From positions 1 through 60,546 of the forward strand of contig NZ_WTVS01000032.1 of NCBI RefSeq assembly GCF_012911005.2: a stretch of 60,546 nucleotides of DNA, read 5' to 3'. This document shows positions 16,179-25,052 of the stretch, in pieces. The DNA is from Aromatoleum toluolicum (GTDB lineage: Bacteria > Pseudomonadota > Gammaproteobacteria > Burkholderiales > Rhodocyclaceae). Below the pieces are notes generated by a model. The model was not told where the DNA came from. It made no database searches and saw only the letters and a program-made list of their open reading frames with translations. The position numbers and the translations under genes were made by a program. Numbering within the stretch: position 1 is the stretch's first letter; the number at the start of each line of letters is the position of its first letter.

Positions 16179-17398
16179 GTCCTCTCCTCCTCTTGTGGAT
16201 GTTCCTCGCGGCGCGCGGGAGCCCCGTTGTCCGTGTCGATCCGCCGGGCCTGCAGGCCCCCGAGACCGAGCGCCGCGGCCATCACCCAGAACAGCACGGC
16301 CGCGCCGGCACTCGCCCCAATGGCGCCAAAAAGGAGGGGCATCGCGGTCATCGAGGCGTGCACCGTCATCGAGCGGAAAGCCAGCGCCTCGCCGTGCCGC
16401 TCGCGGGGCGTGACCTGATGCAGCGTCGCGAGAATCGTCGGTTGGATCGCGCCCAGCGCAAGGCCGAGGGTCGCGGCGCACAGCGCCATGGCCCATGCAC
16501 TCTGGAGCAGTGGATACAGCACGAACACCAGACACGTGATGAAAAGCGCCCCCGCAAGCAAATGGCGTCGCGGCAGGCGTTCGGCCACAAACGGGATCAC
16601 GACGCGCACCGACATCGACGCCACCGCATAGGCCGCCAGCACCGCCCCCAGCGCCGATGCGCTGAAGCCGCGTTCGACCCCGAGAATCGGCAACGCGAAG
16701 CCATGCACGTCCCAACTGGCCGACACCAGCCAGTTGACGAGGAGCAGGCGCCGGAACGACGGCAGGCGGAGCAGGCCCCAAGCGGACGGCTGCTTGCGGT
16801 TCAACGCGGAGACCGGCGCCCGGCTTTCATGCGGGACCGCCTGGGCGATCACCAGGGTCGCGAACGGAAGCAGCGCGAGCGCGGCGAACGCCGCCGAAAA
16901 GCCGAGATGATCGATCAGCACGCCGGCCATCATCGGCCCGAAGAGTCCCGCCACGGCCGGAGCGAGCGCGATCCAGCTGAACACGCGAAGCCGATCCGCC
17001 TCGTCCCGCGCGAATCGGCTGGCCGTGCGCTGGATCGCGATCATGCCGAAACCCGAGCCCGCGCCGCACAACGCAGCGGCCGCACACAGGGCAATGAGAT
17101 GGGGTACCGACGCTGCGAGCAACGCACCCGCGAGCGACAGGCCGGCCGCAATGCGCACCGGCAGATGGTAGCCGTGCCGATCGGCAAGCCGTCCGGCCGG
17201 GATAGCGAAGATCGCGGGAAAGAGCGCGAACATCGTCATCACGAGCCCCACCGCCCACTCGGAATGCCCCAGCCGAAGGACGCTCAGCGGCGCGGCCAGG
17301 CGAGCCCCCTGCACGCAGGCGTGCAGTCCGACCTGGCATGCGACCAGCGCCACCAGGGCGCTACGCATGGATGCCGGGGAAACACCGCGCCCATTCAC
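16169..17398 (-). CDS. MFS transporter
   Basis: A 409-residue major facilitator permease with twelve predicted helices. The loop 2-3 motif GRLADRHG is near residue 58. The start is placed at GTG 17398, which overlaps the stop of the kinase gene (GTGA); an ATG at 17368 (399 residues) is the alternative. It probably imports the cluster's substrate or exports an intermediate. The C-terminus is charged and cytosolic. Its place in the overlapping kinase/MFS/SDR series indicates a catabolic role rather than drug efflux. Confidence 0.85.
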   Translation of the reverse strand: MNGRGVSPASMRSALVALVACQVGLHACVQGARLAAPLSVLRLGHSEWAVGLVMTMFALFPAIFAIPAGRLADRHGYHLPVRIAAGLSLAGALLAASVPHLIALCAAAALCGAGSGFGMIAIQRTASRFARDEADRLRVFSWIALAPAVAGLFGPMMAGVLIDHLGFSAAFAALALLPFATLVIAQAVPHESRAPVSALNRKQPSAWGLLRLPSFRRLLLVNWLVSASWDVHGFALPILGVERGFSASALGAVLAAYAVASMSVRVVIPFVAERLPRRHLLAGALFITCLVFVLYPLLQSAWAMALCAATLGLALGAIQPTILATLHQVTPRERHGEALAFRSMTVHASMTAMPLLFGAIGASAGAAVLFWVMAAALGLGGLQARRIDTDNGAPARREEHPQEEERTCS

Positions 17399-18450
17399 GC
17401 CCGCACCTCGATCCCCGCGATCGCCGCTTCGAGCAGGCGCACCGCGGACGCATGATGCTGCGCGCCGGTTTCCGCCGGTGCCTTGCCTGCGCAGGATCGC
17501 GCATGGCTCGCCTCGAGCATGATGCCGAGCTTGAAGCGTGCCATCGCGACGTACCAATCGATCGCCGACAGGTCGCGCGCGGTGCGCTGGCGATAGTGTT
17601 CGATGAGTTCGGCAGTCGAGGGAAGACCGTCGGCGGGCGCGATACGGATGGTGCCGGCGCCCCGCCCGTCGCGGTCGGGCCAGGTCGCGACGAGCCAGCC
17701 GAGGTCGAGCAGCGGATCCCCCAGCGTCGCAAGCTCCCAGTCGATGATCGCTGCAAGCGCCGGCCGGTCATGCCGGAACATCACGTTGCCGAAGTGATAA
17801 TCGCCGTGCATCAGCCCCGGAACGTTGGCTGCCGGCACGTGCGCTTCGAGCCAGTCGGCCACCTCGCGCACACCAGGCAGCGCCTGCGGCCCCGGCCAAC
17901 CGGGCTGCTCCGCGCAGCGCTCGAGGTGCATGAGCCAGCGCGGCACTTGCCGCTCAAGAAACCCTTCCGGCCGCCCGAAGTCCGCCAGTCCGACCGCATC
18001 GGGCGCGACCTCGCCCAGGCGCAGCAAGGCATCGACCATCGACAGCCCCATCGCATGGCGCCACGTCGGATCAGTGGCATAGAGCCCCCGGAGCGGCGTG
18101 GGCGTTGCGGTAAAGCCATCCACCGGAGCCATCAGGTAGAACGGCGCACCGAGCACCGACGCATCCCTGCAGGCAGCAATCAGGCGCGGGTGTGGTACCG
18201 CCGTGCCGGCAAGTGCTCCGAGCAGCCGCGCCTCACGGAGAAAGGTCGCGTGGATCTCGGGCTTTGCGCCCGGCGGCGGGCAGCGCAGGACGTACTCGGC
18301 GCCGTCCCGAAAAAAGCGCAGCAGGACGTTCTGCGTGCCCCCGGTGAGCGGCGTGACCGAGTCGATCGCCCCACTACCCAGCCCCTGCGCATCCATCCAT
18401 TCGGCGAGTCGTCCGAGATCGACCTCCGCCGCCCACCCGTGAGCGCTCAT
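17395..18450 (-). CDS. APH-type phosphotransferase, LvaA/ACAD11-kinase-like
   Basis: A 351-residue protein-kinase-like phosphotransferase. LTGGTQNVLLRF (residues 35-46) forms the nucleotide loop, HGDYHFGN (215-222) is the catalytic loop and IDWE (236-239) the metal-binding aspartate. Despite the aminoglycoside-kinase fold, proteins of this branch act in catabolism: LvaA phosphorylates 4-hydroxyvaleryl-CoA, and human ACAD10/ACAD11 carry the same domain fused to an ACAD. Here the upstream ACAD gene overlaps it by four bases (ATGA), the bacterial split version of that fusion. Likely substrate: a hydroxyacyl-CoA of the pathway. Confidence 0.85.
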   Translation of the reverse strand: MSAHGWAAEVDLGRLAEWMDAQGLGSGAIDSVTPLTGGTQNVLLRFFRDGAEYVLRCPPPGAKPEIHATFLREARLLGALAGTAVPHPRLIAACRDASVLGAPFYLMAPVDGFTATPTPLRGLYATDPTWRHAMGLSMVDALLRLGEVAPDAVGLADFGRPEGFLERQVPRWLMHLERCAEQPGWPGPQALPGVREVADWLEAHVPAANVPGLMHGDYHFGNVMFRHDRPALAAIIDWELATLGDPLLDLGWLVATWPDRDGRGAGTIRIAPADGLPSTAELIEHYRQRTARDLSAIDWYVAMARFKLGIMLEASHARSCAGKAPAETGAQHHASAVRLLEAAIAGIEVRA

Positions 18451-19721
18451 CCCAGCACCGCGCTGAACTTCGCCCGTGCAGCGGCCTCGGCCGTCGGCCG
18501 GTGATAGTCCGGGAACAGGTCCTCACAACCGGTGTACTCGCGCAGCAACTGCTTGGCGACGGTGACCTTGTGCACCTCGGTCGGACCGTCTGCGAGCCCC
18601 ATCTGGTAGGCGCGCACGATCAGGCCGACGAAGGGCATCTCGGACGACACCCCTATCGATCCATGCACCTGCAATGCGCTCGACGCGATGTCGTGCAGCA
18701 CCTTGGGCATCGTCGCCTTCACCGCGGCGATGTCCTTGCGCACCTTCATGTAGTCCTGGTACTTGTCGATGCGCCAGGCAGTGCGCATGACCAGCAGGCG
18801 GAACTGCTCGAGCTGGATCCACGCATCGGCGATCCTCTCCTGCACCATCTGCTTGTCCGCGAGCAGCGAGCCCTGGGTGCTGCGCGACAAGGCCCGCTCG
18901 CACAGCGCGTCGAGTGCCTTCTGCGACTGGCCGATGACGCGCATCGCGTGGTGCACGCGCCCCCCGCCGAGGCGCACCTGCGCGACGACGAAGGCCTCGC
19001 CGGGCGCGCCGAGCATGTTTTCCGCCGGCACCCGCGCCCGGTCGAAATTCAGGTAGCCATGAGTCGCCTCGGGATCGTCAGGGACGCCGACGTTACGGAC
19101 GATCTCGATTCCCGGTGTATCGGCAGGCACGATGAACATGCTCATGCCCTTGTAGGGCGACACGGTCGGGTCGGTGATCGCCATGACGATGTAGAACGCG
19201 GCATAGCGAGCGTTCGACGCGAACCACTTCTGCCCCGAAATCAGCCAATCGTTGCCATCCTGTTCGGCTCGCGTCGTGAACACTTTCGGATCGGCGCCCC
19301 CCTGCGGCTCAGTCATCGCAAAACAGGACACGATGCGGTTGTCGAGAAGCGGCTCGAGGTAGCGCGCCTTCTGTTCGGGCGTGCCGTAGTGCGCGAGGAT
19401 CTCGCAGTTTCCCGAGTCGGGCGCGTGCGCACCGAACACGATGGGCGCGAACAGCGCGCGACCGAGGATCTCGTTCATCAGCGCCAGCTTGACCTGGCCA
19501 TAGCCCGCCCCGCCGAGTTCCGGTCCGAGGTGGCAAGCCCACAGATTCCTGGCCTTCACCTCGCGCTGCAGCGGGCGGACCAGCGCCTCGAAGCGCGGAT
19601 CGTGGATATTCCAGGGACTGCCGAGGACATGCTCGAGCGGCTCGACCTCCTCGCGCACGAAGCGGTCGATCCAGTCGAGTTCCTGCTGGAATTCCGGGTC
19701 GGTCTCAAAATCCCATGCCAT
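18447..19721 (-). CDS. acyl-CoA dehydrogenase, ACAD10/11-like
   Basis: A 424-residue ACAD, longer than typical beta-oxidation enzymes and of the ACAD10/11 type. AMTEPQGGADPK near 135-146 and ISGQKWFASNAR near 160-171 bind FAD, ALQVHGSIGVSSEMPF near 345-360, and the base-bearing block DGPTEVHK near 384-391. With the overlapping APH-type kinase it may perform the phosphorylation-dependent removal of a gamma-hydroxyl from a 4-hydroxyacyl-CoA. An ordinary dehydrogenase role cannot be excluded. The gene follows an SDR after 12 bases. Confidence 0.88.
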   Translation of the reverse strand: MAWDFETDPEFQQELDWIDRFVREEVEPLEHVLGSPWNIHDPRFEALVRPLQREVKARNLWACHLGPELGGAGYGQVKLALMNEILGRALFAPIVFGAHAPDSGNCEILAHYGTPEQKARYLEPLLDNRIVSCFAMTEPQGGADPKVFTTRAEQDGNDWLISGQKWFASNARYAAFYIVMAITDPTVSPYKGMSMFIVPADTPGIEIVRNVGVPDDPEATHGYLNFDRARVPAENMLGAPGEAFVVAQVRLGGGRVHHAMRVIGQSQKALDALCERALSRSTQGSLLADKQMVQERIADAWIQLEQFRLLVMRTAWRIDKYQDYMKVRKDIAAVKATMPKVLHDIASSALQVHGSIGVSSEMPFVGLIVRAYQMGLADGPTEVHKVTVAKQLLREYTGCEDLFPDYHRPTAEAAARAKFSAVLG

Positions 19722-19733
19722 CTTCGATCTCCA

Positions 19734-20471
19734 TCAGGCGAGCAGCAGGCCACCATCGACCAGCAGGGTCTGGCCGAGCATGTAGGACGCCAGCGGCGAA
19801 GCGAGGAAGAGCGCCGCACCGGCCATCTCTTCCGGCGTGCCGAGGCGGCCGAGGGGAATATTCTTGAGCGACGCCTCCAGGCGCTTGGGGTGATCCGTCG
19901 TGATGCGGGTAAGCTTGGTCGCGACGAGCCCGGGGGCGATGCCGTTCACGCGGATGCCGTCACGTGCCCACGCTTCGCCCAGCGTGCGGGTAAGGCCGTA
20001 GGCCCCCGTCTTGGAAGCGTTGTAGGCCGGGGTGCCGACCGTGGAATGGAAGGCCGCGGCCGAACTCACGATGATCATCGATCCGCGGCTCTCGGCGAGC
20101 ATGTCGTGGAACTTGTCGCCACAGGCCATGAGGCTCACGAGGTTCACATTCACGACCTCCCGAAAGGCCGGCACCTTGAACTCCTCGCGGTTGTAGCGCA
20201 CCGTGCCTTGCGAGCAGATCAGCACGTCGAGCCGCTCGAACGGCACCGGCGCGCACGCCACCGCATCGGCGTCGGCCACGTCCACTTGCGCATACGCGAG
20301 TCCCTCGAGGTTCGAGTCGGCCGAATCCGCATAATCGGCGGCGGTCGGTCGCGTGCCCCAGACGTGGACGCTCGCCCCGCGCCGACGGAAGGCCTGCGCC
20401 ATGCCGTTGCCGATCCCGCTCGATCCTCCCACCACGAGTACCGTCTTGCCGCTGAAGTCCAGTTCGTTCAC
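19734..20471 (-). CDS. SDR-family oxidoreductase (GTG start)
   Basis: A 245-residue SDR. GGSSGIGNG near residues 15-23 binds the cofactor, the serine lies in IVSSAAAF and the YxxxK in AYNASK, and the C-terminus has GQTLLVDGG. The start is GTG at 20471 with AAGGAG upstream; there is no usable ATG. It stands between the fused CoA-transferase and the ACAD10/11-like gene, so it may act on a hydroxyacyl-CoA or ring alcohol from the P450 step. Confidence 0.86.
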   Translation of the reverse strand: MNELDFSGKTVLVVGGSSGIGNGMAQAFRRRGASVHVWGTRPTAADYADSADSNLEGLAYAQVDVADADAVACAPVPFERLDVLICSQGTVRYNREEFKVPAFREVVNVNLVSLMACGDKFHDMLAESRGSMIIVSSAAAFHSTVGTPAYNASKTGAYGLTRTLGEAWARDGIRVNGIAPGLVATKLTRITTDHPKRLEASLKNIPLGRLGTPEEMAGAALFLASPLASYMLGQTLLVDGGLLLA

Positions 20472-20497
20472 GTGTTCGTTTCTCCTTCGTCCATGCG

Positions 20498-22729
20498 TCA
20501 GGGATTGGTCACGGCCGCGGCGACCATGCTTTGAATCTGCCCTTCGTCGAGCCCGACCGATCGCCACACCCTGTGGCTGTGCTCGCCCAACGCCGGCGGT
20601 GCCCGGTCAAGGGCGAGGGGCAGGTCGCAAAAGTTCCAGTACGCGCCGACCTGTTCGAGGTGCCCATACACCGCGTGCGGATAGGCGGCGTGCAGCCCCG
20701 CCCGTCGGCAGCCGTCGTCGTCGAGAAAGCTCAGACCGGGGTTTTCGAGCGCGGGCTCGCAAGGCACCCCCGCCGCGGTCAGACACTCGCAGGCCGTCTC
20801 GCGGCTGAACGCCGCAAACCAGGCCTCGCGATCGTTCCCGGCCAAGGCGGCGAGCGCCCGCGCTTCCTCCGGCCGCAGCGCGGCGACAGCCAGCCAGCCG
20901 TCCGCGCAGCGATACAGACGGTGATCCGGCGACACGCCGGTCTGCGCCGCGTCGAGGTGATCGATCGGGGACAGACTGCCGTCGGCGCGCATCACGGCCT
21001 CGCCCACGGTCAGTAGCGTCGCGCCGAGGAGCGATGCCGCCACCGCCTGTCCGTCGCCCGTTATCTGGCGCTGAAAATGCGCGAGCAGGAGTGCGAACAC
21101 TGACGACAGCGCGGCGAAGTAGTCCCCGACGCCGAAGCGCAACCACATCGGCGGCCTCCCCTCGCCGCCGCATTCCACTTCCCAGCCGCAGGCCGCCTGC
21201 ATCAGCTGGTCGAACCCGGGCCAGTCCTTGCGCGGTCCCAGCGGACCGTAGGAGCTGATGTGGCAATACACGAGCGCCGGATTGATCGCCTTCAGTGATT
21301 CGTAGTCGATACCCAGCTTGTGCGCGGCCGGCAGGCGGACGTTGTGATGAACCACGTCGGCCCAGCGCACCAGCGCCGCGAGTGCCAGTTGTGCGGCCGG
21401 ATCGCCGAGCTTGAGCGTCGCACCGAGCTTGCCACGCTGCGTGCCGGCAAAGATCCGTTCCAGACGGCGCATTGCATCGCCACCGGGGGGTTCCACCTTG
21501 ATGACTTCGGCGCCGAGGTCGGAGAGGAGCTGCGTCGCGAAGGGCCCCGCGAGGTAGGCGCCCAGGTCGAGCACCCTGAGCCCCGCGAGGGGTGCGCTCC
21601 CCGGCTGCCCCTTCGCCGCGCCGTCGAATGCATGCGCGCGCGGGACGCTCCAAGCCGGGTCGGATTCAAGAGGCCGCAACCCGCCGCGCAGGCGCGGGGG
21701 AGGGTCGGTGGTGTACGCCGGCCCGGGTTCGAACACGCGACCGATGACGGGATCATCCACCATCACGACAAATCCGTTGGCACGCGCCTGTTCGTCGCGG
21801 TATATCTCACCGAAAGGGGCCGCCACCTGTGCGGCCACGTCGTGCTGCCAGAAGTGTTCGACCCATTCCTGCGCGGGGCGCGTGGCAATGATTACCCTAT
21901 TCGCGCCGAAGTTTGGCGCAACGTGGCTGGGCGGATATTTCGCGTTCTCGGCCGCGACCGCCTCCGGCCCCATCGCCGCGAGCGCCGCTGCCATCCAAGG
22001 GGCCTTGTCTGGCGAGTAGTGCACATGGATCCAGCGCCCGTCGGAACAGCGGTGCAGCGGAATGGGCGTCGTCTTGTCGAGCCCTTTCGCGAACGCCGGT
22101 GTCGGCGTTTCGGCGCGTGACCAGTGCATGCTCATCGGTGCGAGAGCGGCCTGGGCGAGGCTGGTGTGAGCCGCCCCGCCGCGCCCGTCGCGGCGCCGTG
22201 CAATCAGACGCGCCATCACCCCGACGACGCAATACCAGGCGGCGAGCCAACTCGCGAATGGCATGCGGACGAAGATCGGGCCCCGCCGATGACCAGGCTG
22301 CTCATCGAGCAGACCCAAGCGCGCGAGCACGAGCGATTCCCGCGGCAAGGCCTCGGCGAGTGGATGCCGGGACGGCCAGCCGGTGATTGCCGAGACAACA
22401 AGCTGCGGGCATGCTGCAGCAAGCGCGTCGTCCGTCAACCCCAGCGCTGCCGCACGACTGGGTGTGAAGTCGTGGATCAACACGTCGGCGTCGGCCAGCA
22501 AGGCACGCAGACGCCCGCGCCCATCATCGCGATCCAGGTCGAGCTCGACCCGACGCTTTCCCCTGTTGAGAACGGAGAACAAGGCCGTGCCCTGCTCCGC
22601 ATCGCTGCCCGGCGCTTCGATGCGGATGACTTCCGCACCCGCCTCCGAGAGCAGCAACCCGGCCGCCGGACCGGGGATGCCGCATGCGATCTCGACGACG
22701 CGGATACCGGCGAGGATGCCTTCGTGCAT
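20498..22729 (-). CDS. fused two-domain family III CoA-transferase
   Basis: A 743-residue protein made of two CaiB/BaiF (family III) CoA-transferase units in tandem, about 1-370 and 380-743. Each has its own nucleotide-like N-terminal block (GIRVVEIACGIPGP and GLRVLDLGAYLAGP). Normal members are single units of ~400 residues that pair as interlocked dimers, so this is a built-in dimer. The nucleophilic aspartate is visible in the second unit (FGVGDYFAAL), but the matching spot in the first reads MPFASWLA, so the first half is probably inactive. Role: moving CoA onto a pathway acid. Starts five bases after the CMD stop. Confidence 0.9.
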   Translation of the reverse strand: MHEGILAGIRVVEIACGIPGPAAGLLLSEAGAEVIRIEAPGSDAEQGTALFSVLNRGKRRVELDLDRDDGRGRLRALLADADVLIHDFTPSRAAALGLTDDALAAACPQLVVSAITGWPSRHPLAEALPRESLVLARLGLLDEQPGHRRGPIFVRMPFASWLAAWYCVVGVMARLIARRRDGRGGAAHTSLAQAALAPMSMHWSRAETPTPAFAKGLDKTTPIPLHRCSDGRWIHVHYSPDKAPWMAAALAAMGPEAVAAENAKYPPSHVAPNFGANRVIIATRPAQEWVEHFWQHDVAAQVAAPFGEIYRDEQARANGFVVMVDDPVIGRVFEPGPAYTTDPPPRLRGGLRPLESDPAWSVPRAHAFDGAAKGQPGSAPLAGLRVLDLGAYLAGPFATQLLSDLGAEVIKVEPPGGDAMRRLERIFAGTQRGKLGATLKLGDPAAQLALAALVRWADVVHHNVRLPAAHKLGIDYESLKAINPALVYCHISSYGPLGPRKDWPGFDQLMQAACGWEVECGGEGRPPMWLRFGVGDYFAALSSVFALLLAHFQRQITGDGQAVAASLLGATLLTVGEAVMRADGSLSPIDHLDAAQTGVSPDHRLYRCADGWLAVAALRPEEARALAALAGNDREAWFAAFSRETACECLTAAGVPCEPALENPGLSFLDDDGCRRAGLHAAYPHAVYGHLEQVGAYWNFCDLPLALDRAPPALGEHSHRVWRSVGLDEGQIQSMVAAAVTNP

Positions 22730-22733
22730 CGCC

Positions 22734-23243
22734 CTACTCCGCGTACGCCTGCTGCACATAGGTCATGCGCCCACCCGCTAGCATCAGCGCGCAGAACATG
22801 TTCAGCTCGACGATCTGGGCGGTGGAAAAATGGCGGCCGAGCTCGGCGAATACCGCGTCGTCGATGGCCATGTAGTCGGCCGCAAAGAGCTCGGCGTATC
22901 GCAGCGCCGCCTTCTCGTGCGGCGAAAAACGAGCATCGTCCGCGCTCAGGCAGGCGATATCCTCCTCGCTCACCGCGTCGTCCTTGCGCGCGAGCTGACA
23001 CGCCTTGCAGGTCGTGATCGAGGCGATCCTGAGCCGCACCAGCTCGCGGAGGCGGCCGTCGAGCACCCCACTCACGTGCATCGTTTCCAGGGTCGCGAGC
23101 CAGGCTTGGGCAAGCTCGGGGCGATGTGCCCAGACCTGCACCGGGACGGTGGAACTCAACATGCGGTTGGCGCACCCCCGCGCCACTGCGTCGGCAAGCG
23201 GTGCAGGCAACGCATCGAGGGGAATGGGCTGGATTCTCGCCAT
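22734..23243 (-). CDS. carboxymuconolactone decarboxylase (AhpD-like) family protein
   Basis: A 169-residue all-helical CMD-family protein. RLRELVRLRIASITTCKACQLARKD near residues 64-88 carries the CxxC pair (CKAC) of AhpD-type members. These act as thiol peroxidase partners or as decarboxylases, and many are unassigned. First gene of the operon running to 15408. Upstream lies an AT-rich 317-bp stretch with two TGTTCA hexamers. A redox-protection role beside the P450s is possible but unproven. Confidence 0.8.
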   Translation of the reverse strand: MARIQPIPLDALPAPLADAVARGCANRMLSSTVPVQVWAHRPELAQAWLATLETMHVSGVLDGRLRELVRLRIASITTCKACQLARKDDAVSEEDIACLSADDARFSPHEKAALRYAELFAADYMAIDDAVFAELGRHFSTAQIVELNMFCALMLAGGRMTYVQQAYAE

Positions 23244-23560
23244 GGTGGGATCCTCGGTTGGGATGAACGGGTTGCCCGGCGAGACGTCGGTCAGAACGCT
23301 CAGGCAAGGCTGCAGAACTTCGACGAGCCACCCGACCCTGCATGAAGCGCTCGATCGCGGGGTCGAGCGGCCTCACCGATGCACAACCTCTCGTAGTTAT
23401 ATGTTCAGTTTTTGATTTTTTGTTCAAATATACGACTGAATCCCCTCCGAAACAAGAACGGCGTGATCTGACCGGGTGTCAGAACACGCCGCACCTACCT
23501 CAGGATGTAGAGAGGACGTTCGCGATCGCGGTTATTCCCGACCGCGCCGTTACTGCCCGT
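23244..23560 (-). promoter_or_regulatory. 317-bp AT-rich promoter region of the CMD/CoA-transferase operon
   Basis: No gene. An AT-rich core at 23395-23432 holds two direct TGTTCA hexamers (23402-23407, 23421-23426), the same hexamer that makes up the palindromes at 15252-15302 and part of 13787-13821. The likely start site of the operon lies in this stretch. The half nearer 23560 shows nothing notable. Confidence 0.4.
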
Positions 23561-23917
23561 TCAGGGCTGACGAATGAAGTAGCGCACGTGGAGCTTTCCG
23601 CCCTCGTCGAAGCGATAGAGCTCGATGGTTTCGATCGTCACATCGGTCCCCTTCACCCTGTTGCGGTTGTGACAGGCCGCCTCGCAGCCATTGATGATCA
23701 TCGCGACCTCCTCGATGTCGATCTTGGCGTTCTGCGCGGTCCACATCGCTTCAAGCACCGGCCACCCGTCAGCGGGCGGTCGGCCGACGTATTCGATTGA
23801 GAGACCGCCGGGCGCGACCTCGCGGTAAGCAGCCAGAAAACCTTCCTTGTCGGAGACGTTCCATCGCGCAAGCTGTGTGTGCAGGAAATGCTCGATGGCC
23901 TTCGCGTCGATGCTCAT
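23561..23917 (-). CDS. SnoaL/NTF2-like small protein
   Basis: A 118-residue protein with an NTF2-like layout: N-terminal helices, a WPVLEAMW helix, then beta strands ending in YRFDEGGKLHVRYFI. Family members are isomerases, hydratases or cyclases (for example ketosteroid isomerase, SnoaL) and polyketide or terpene tailoring enzymes. It follows the unknown 343-residue gene after 38 bases and probably forms one transcript with it and P450 copy 2. It may isomerise or dehydrate the P450 product. Confidence 0.72.
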   Translation of the reverse strand: MSIDAKAIEHFLHTQLARWNVSDKEGFLAAYREVAPGGLSIEYVGRPPADGWPVLEAMWTAQNAKIDIEEVAMIINGCEAACHNRNRVKGTDVTIETIELYRFDEGGKLHVRYFIRQP

Positions 23918-23955
23918 GGGAGCTCCTTATTCGTGTCTCGTGTTCATTGGGCGCG

Positions 23956-24987
23956 TCAGAGTTCGCTACCGCGCACATTGCGCGCGCTGCCGTTGCGGCG
24001 GTCCGATTCGCCCCAGGCCATCCAGCGATCCGGCTCGCGCGTATCACCCACACGTCTCCAGCGGCCTTCCTGTTGCGCGGTGATCGGGAATCCGCCGACA
24101 AAGTCCATCATTTCGCCTTTCGGATCAGGCAGGAACTCCCACTCCTCCCGGCCATCGACCACGATGCGGGCAGTTTCGGCGAAATAACTTCCCTCCTTGT
24201 GTCGCACCTCGCCCTCGATATCCGTCGTGCAATAGATCTCGCCCTTGTGGTTCTGGAAGATCGCGTAGCCCAGATTCTCGTGACCGACCATAAACGAGCC
24301 CGCATCCCAGGTCCCGTCCTTGTAGATCGTCGCGAACGACCACCAGATGACGTGCATCTTGTTGTTTACGACGAGGTCCTTCTGGAAGTGAATGGCACCG
24401 CCGTCGGCCATCCACGCCTGGTCGAGCGCGATGACGCCCTTCACCGGACGCCCCTCGCAGATGCCGGACACGTCGTAGAGTTGCGACACGTAGAAGGTGC
24501 CCCAATCCTCGCCGGGCAGGTACCACTGCATGCCGTTGCCGATAAGCGGCCCACCGATGTCGAGAAGCCCCTCCTCCTTCCAGCTGAAGCGCTCACCCGA
24601 CGCGGTAATCAGCCACGGCTCGCCGGGTTCGCCGTCCAAGCTGGACCAGCAGGCGGTATCGCCTTCCAGCCAGCGCTTAGGGAACATCGTCATCGCGCGA
24701 GGCAGGATCCTTTCCTTGTCGACGCGGATGTGGCGCTCGTCAATCCGGGTGGACTGATAGATGAACTTCGTCGGGTTGGGGGAGCTGCCAGGCGCATTTA
24801 CAGCACGGACGAAGGAATAGATGTGCCCTTCTTCGTCGCGCACGCTGCCGAAGGGCATGTGCTTGGTGAGCTTGAGCCCAAAATGATCACGCAGGTCTGC
24901 GAGCTTGGCACCGCTGACTTTCTGCGGTCCGACCAGGCATTGATAGGCGAAATCGCCCCGTTGAGGAACGGTCTTGAAGATTCTCAT
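23956..24987 (-). CDS. conserved hypothetical protein, lipocalin-like beta-rich fold likely
   Basis: A 343-residue protein rich in Trp, Gly and aromatic residues with many predicted beta strands (for example WWSFATIYKDGTWDAG, around 219-234). It recalls two-domain lipocalin-like proteins such as AttH/CrtC hydratases or the DUF7064/7065 type, but no family is firmly recognised. No signal peptide. The start ATG at 24987 is the first codon of a clear MRIFKTVPQ N-terminus; the longer frame to 25323 overlaps the P450 gene. It lies between P450 copy 2 and the SnoaL-like gene. Hydratase or isomerase action on a hydrophobic substrate is a guess. Confidence 0.6.
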   Translation of the reverse strand: MRIFKTVPQRGDFAYQCLVGPQKVSGAKLADLRDHFGLKLTKHMPFGSVRDEEGHIYSFVRAVNAPGSSPNPTKFIYQSTRIDERHIRVDKERILPRAMTMFPKRWLEGDTACWSSLDGEPGEPWLITASGERFSWKEEGLLDIGGPLIGNGMQWYLPGEDWGTFYVSQLYDVSGICEGRPVKGVIALDQAWMADGGAIHFQKDLVVNNKMHVIWWSFATIYKDGTWDAGSFMVGHENLGYAIFQNHKGEIYCTTDIEGEVRHKEGSYFAETARIVVDGREEWEFLPDPKGEMMDFVGGFPITAQQEGRWRRVGDTREPDRWMAWGESDRRNGSARNVRGSEL

Positions 24988-25052
24988 CGTTGAATTCCGG
25001 AAGAGGTCGGGAAGCCGCCCATGCATGCGACGGGCGGGAACGGTGCCCGGGT

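Noticed and set aside
17395-18450. Aminoglycoside-resistance kinase
   Set aside because: Overlaps an ACAD gene and matches the LvaA/ACAD11-kinase branch in context.
18501-20534. 677-residue plus-strand frame opposite the ACAD/SDR genes
   Set aside because: Shadow of real minus-strand genes in high-GC DNA; Arg/Asp/His-rich, no domain, no ribosome binding site.
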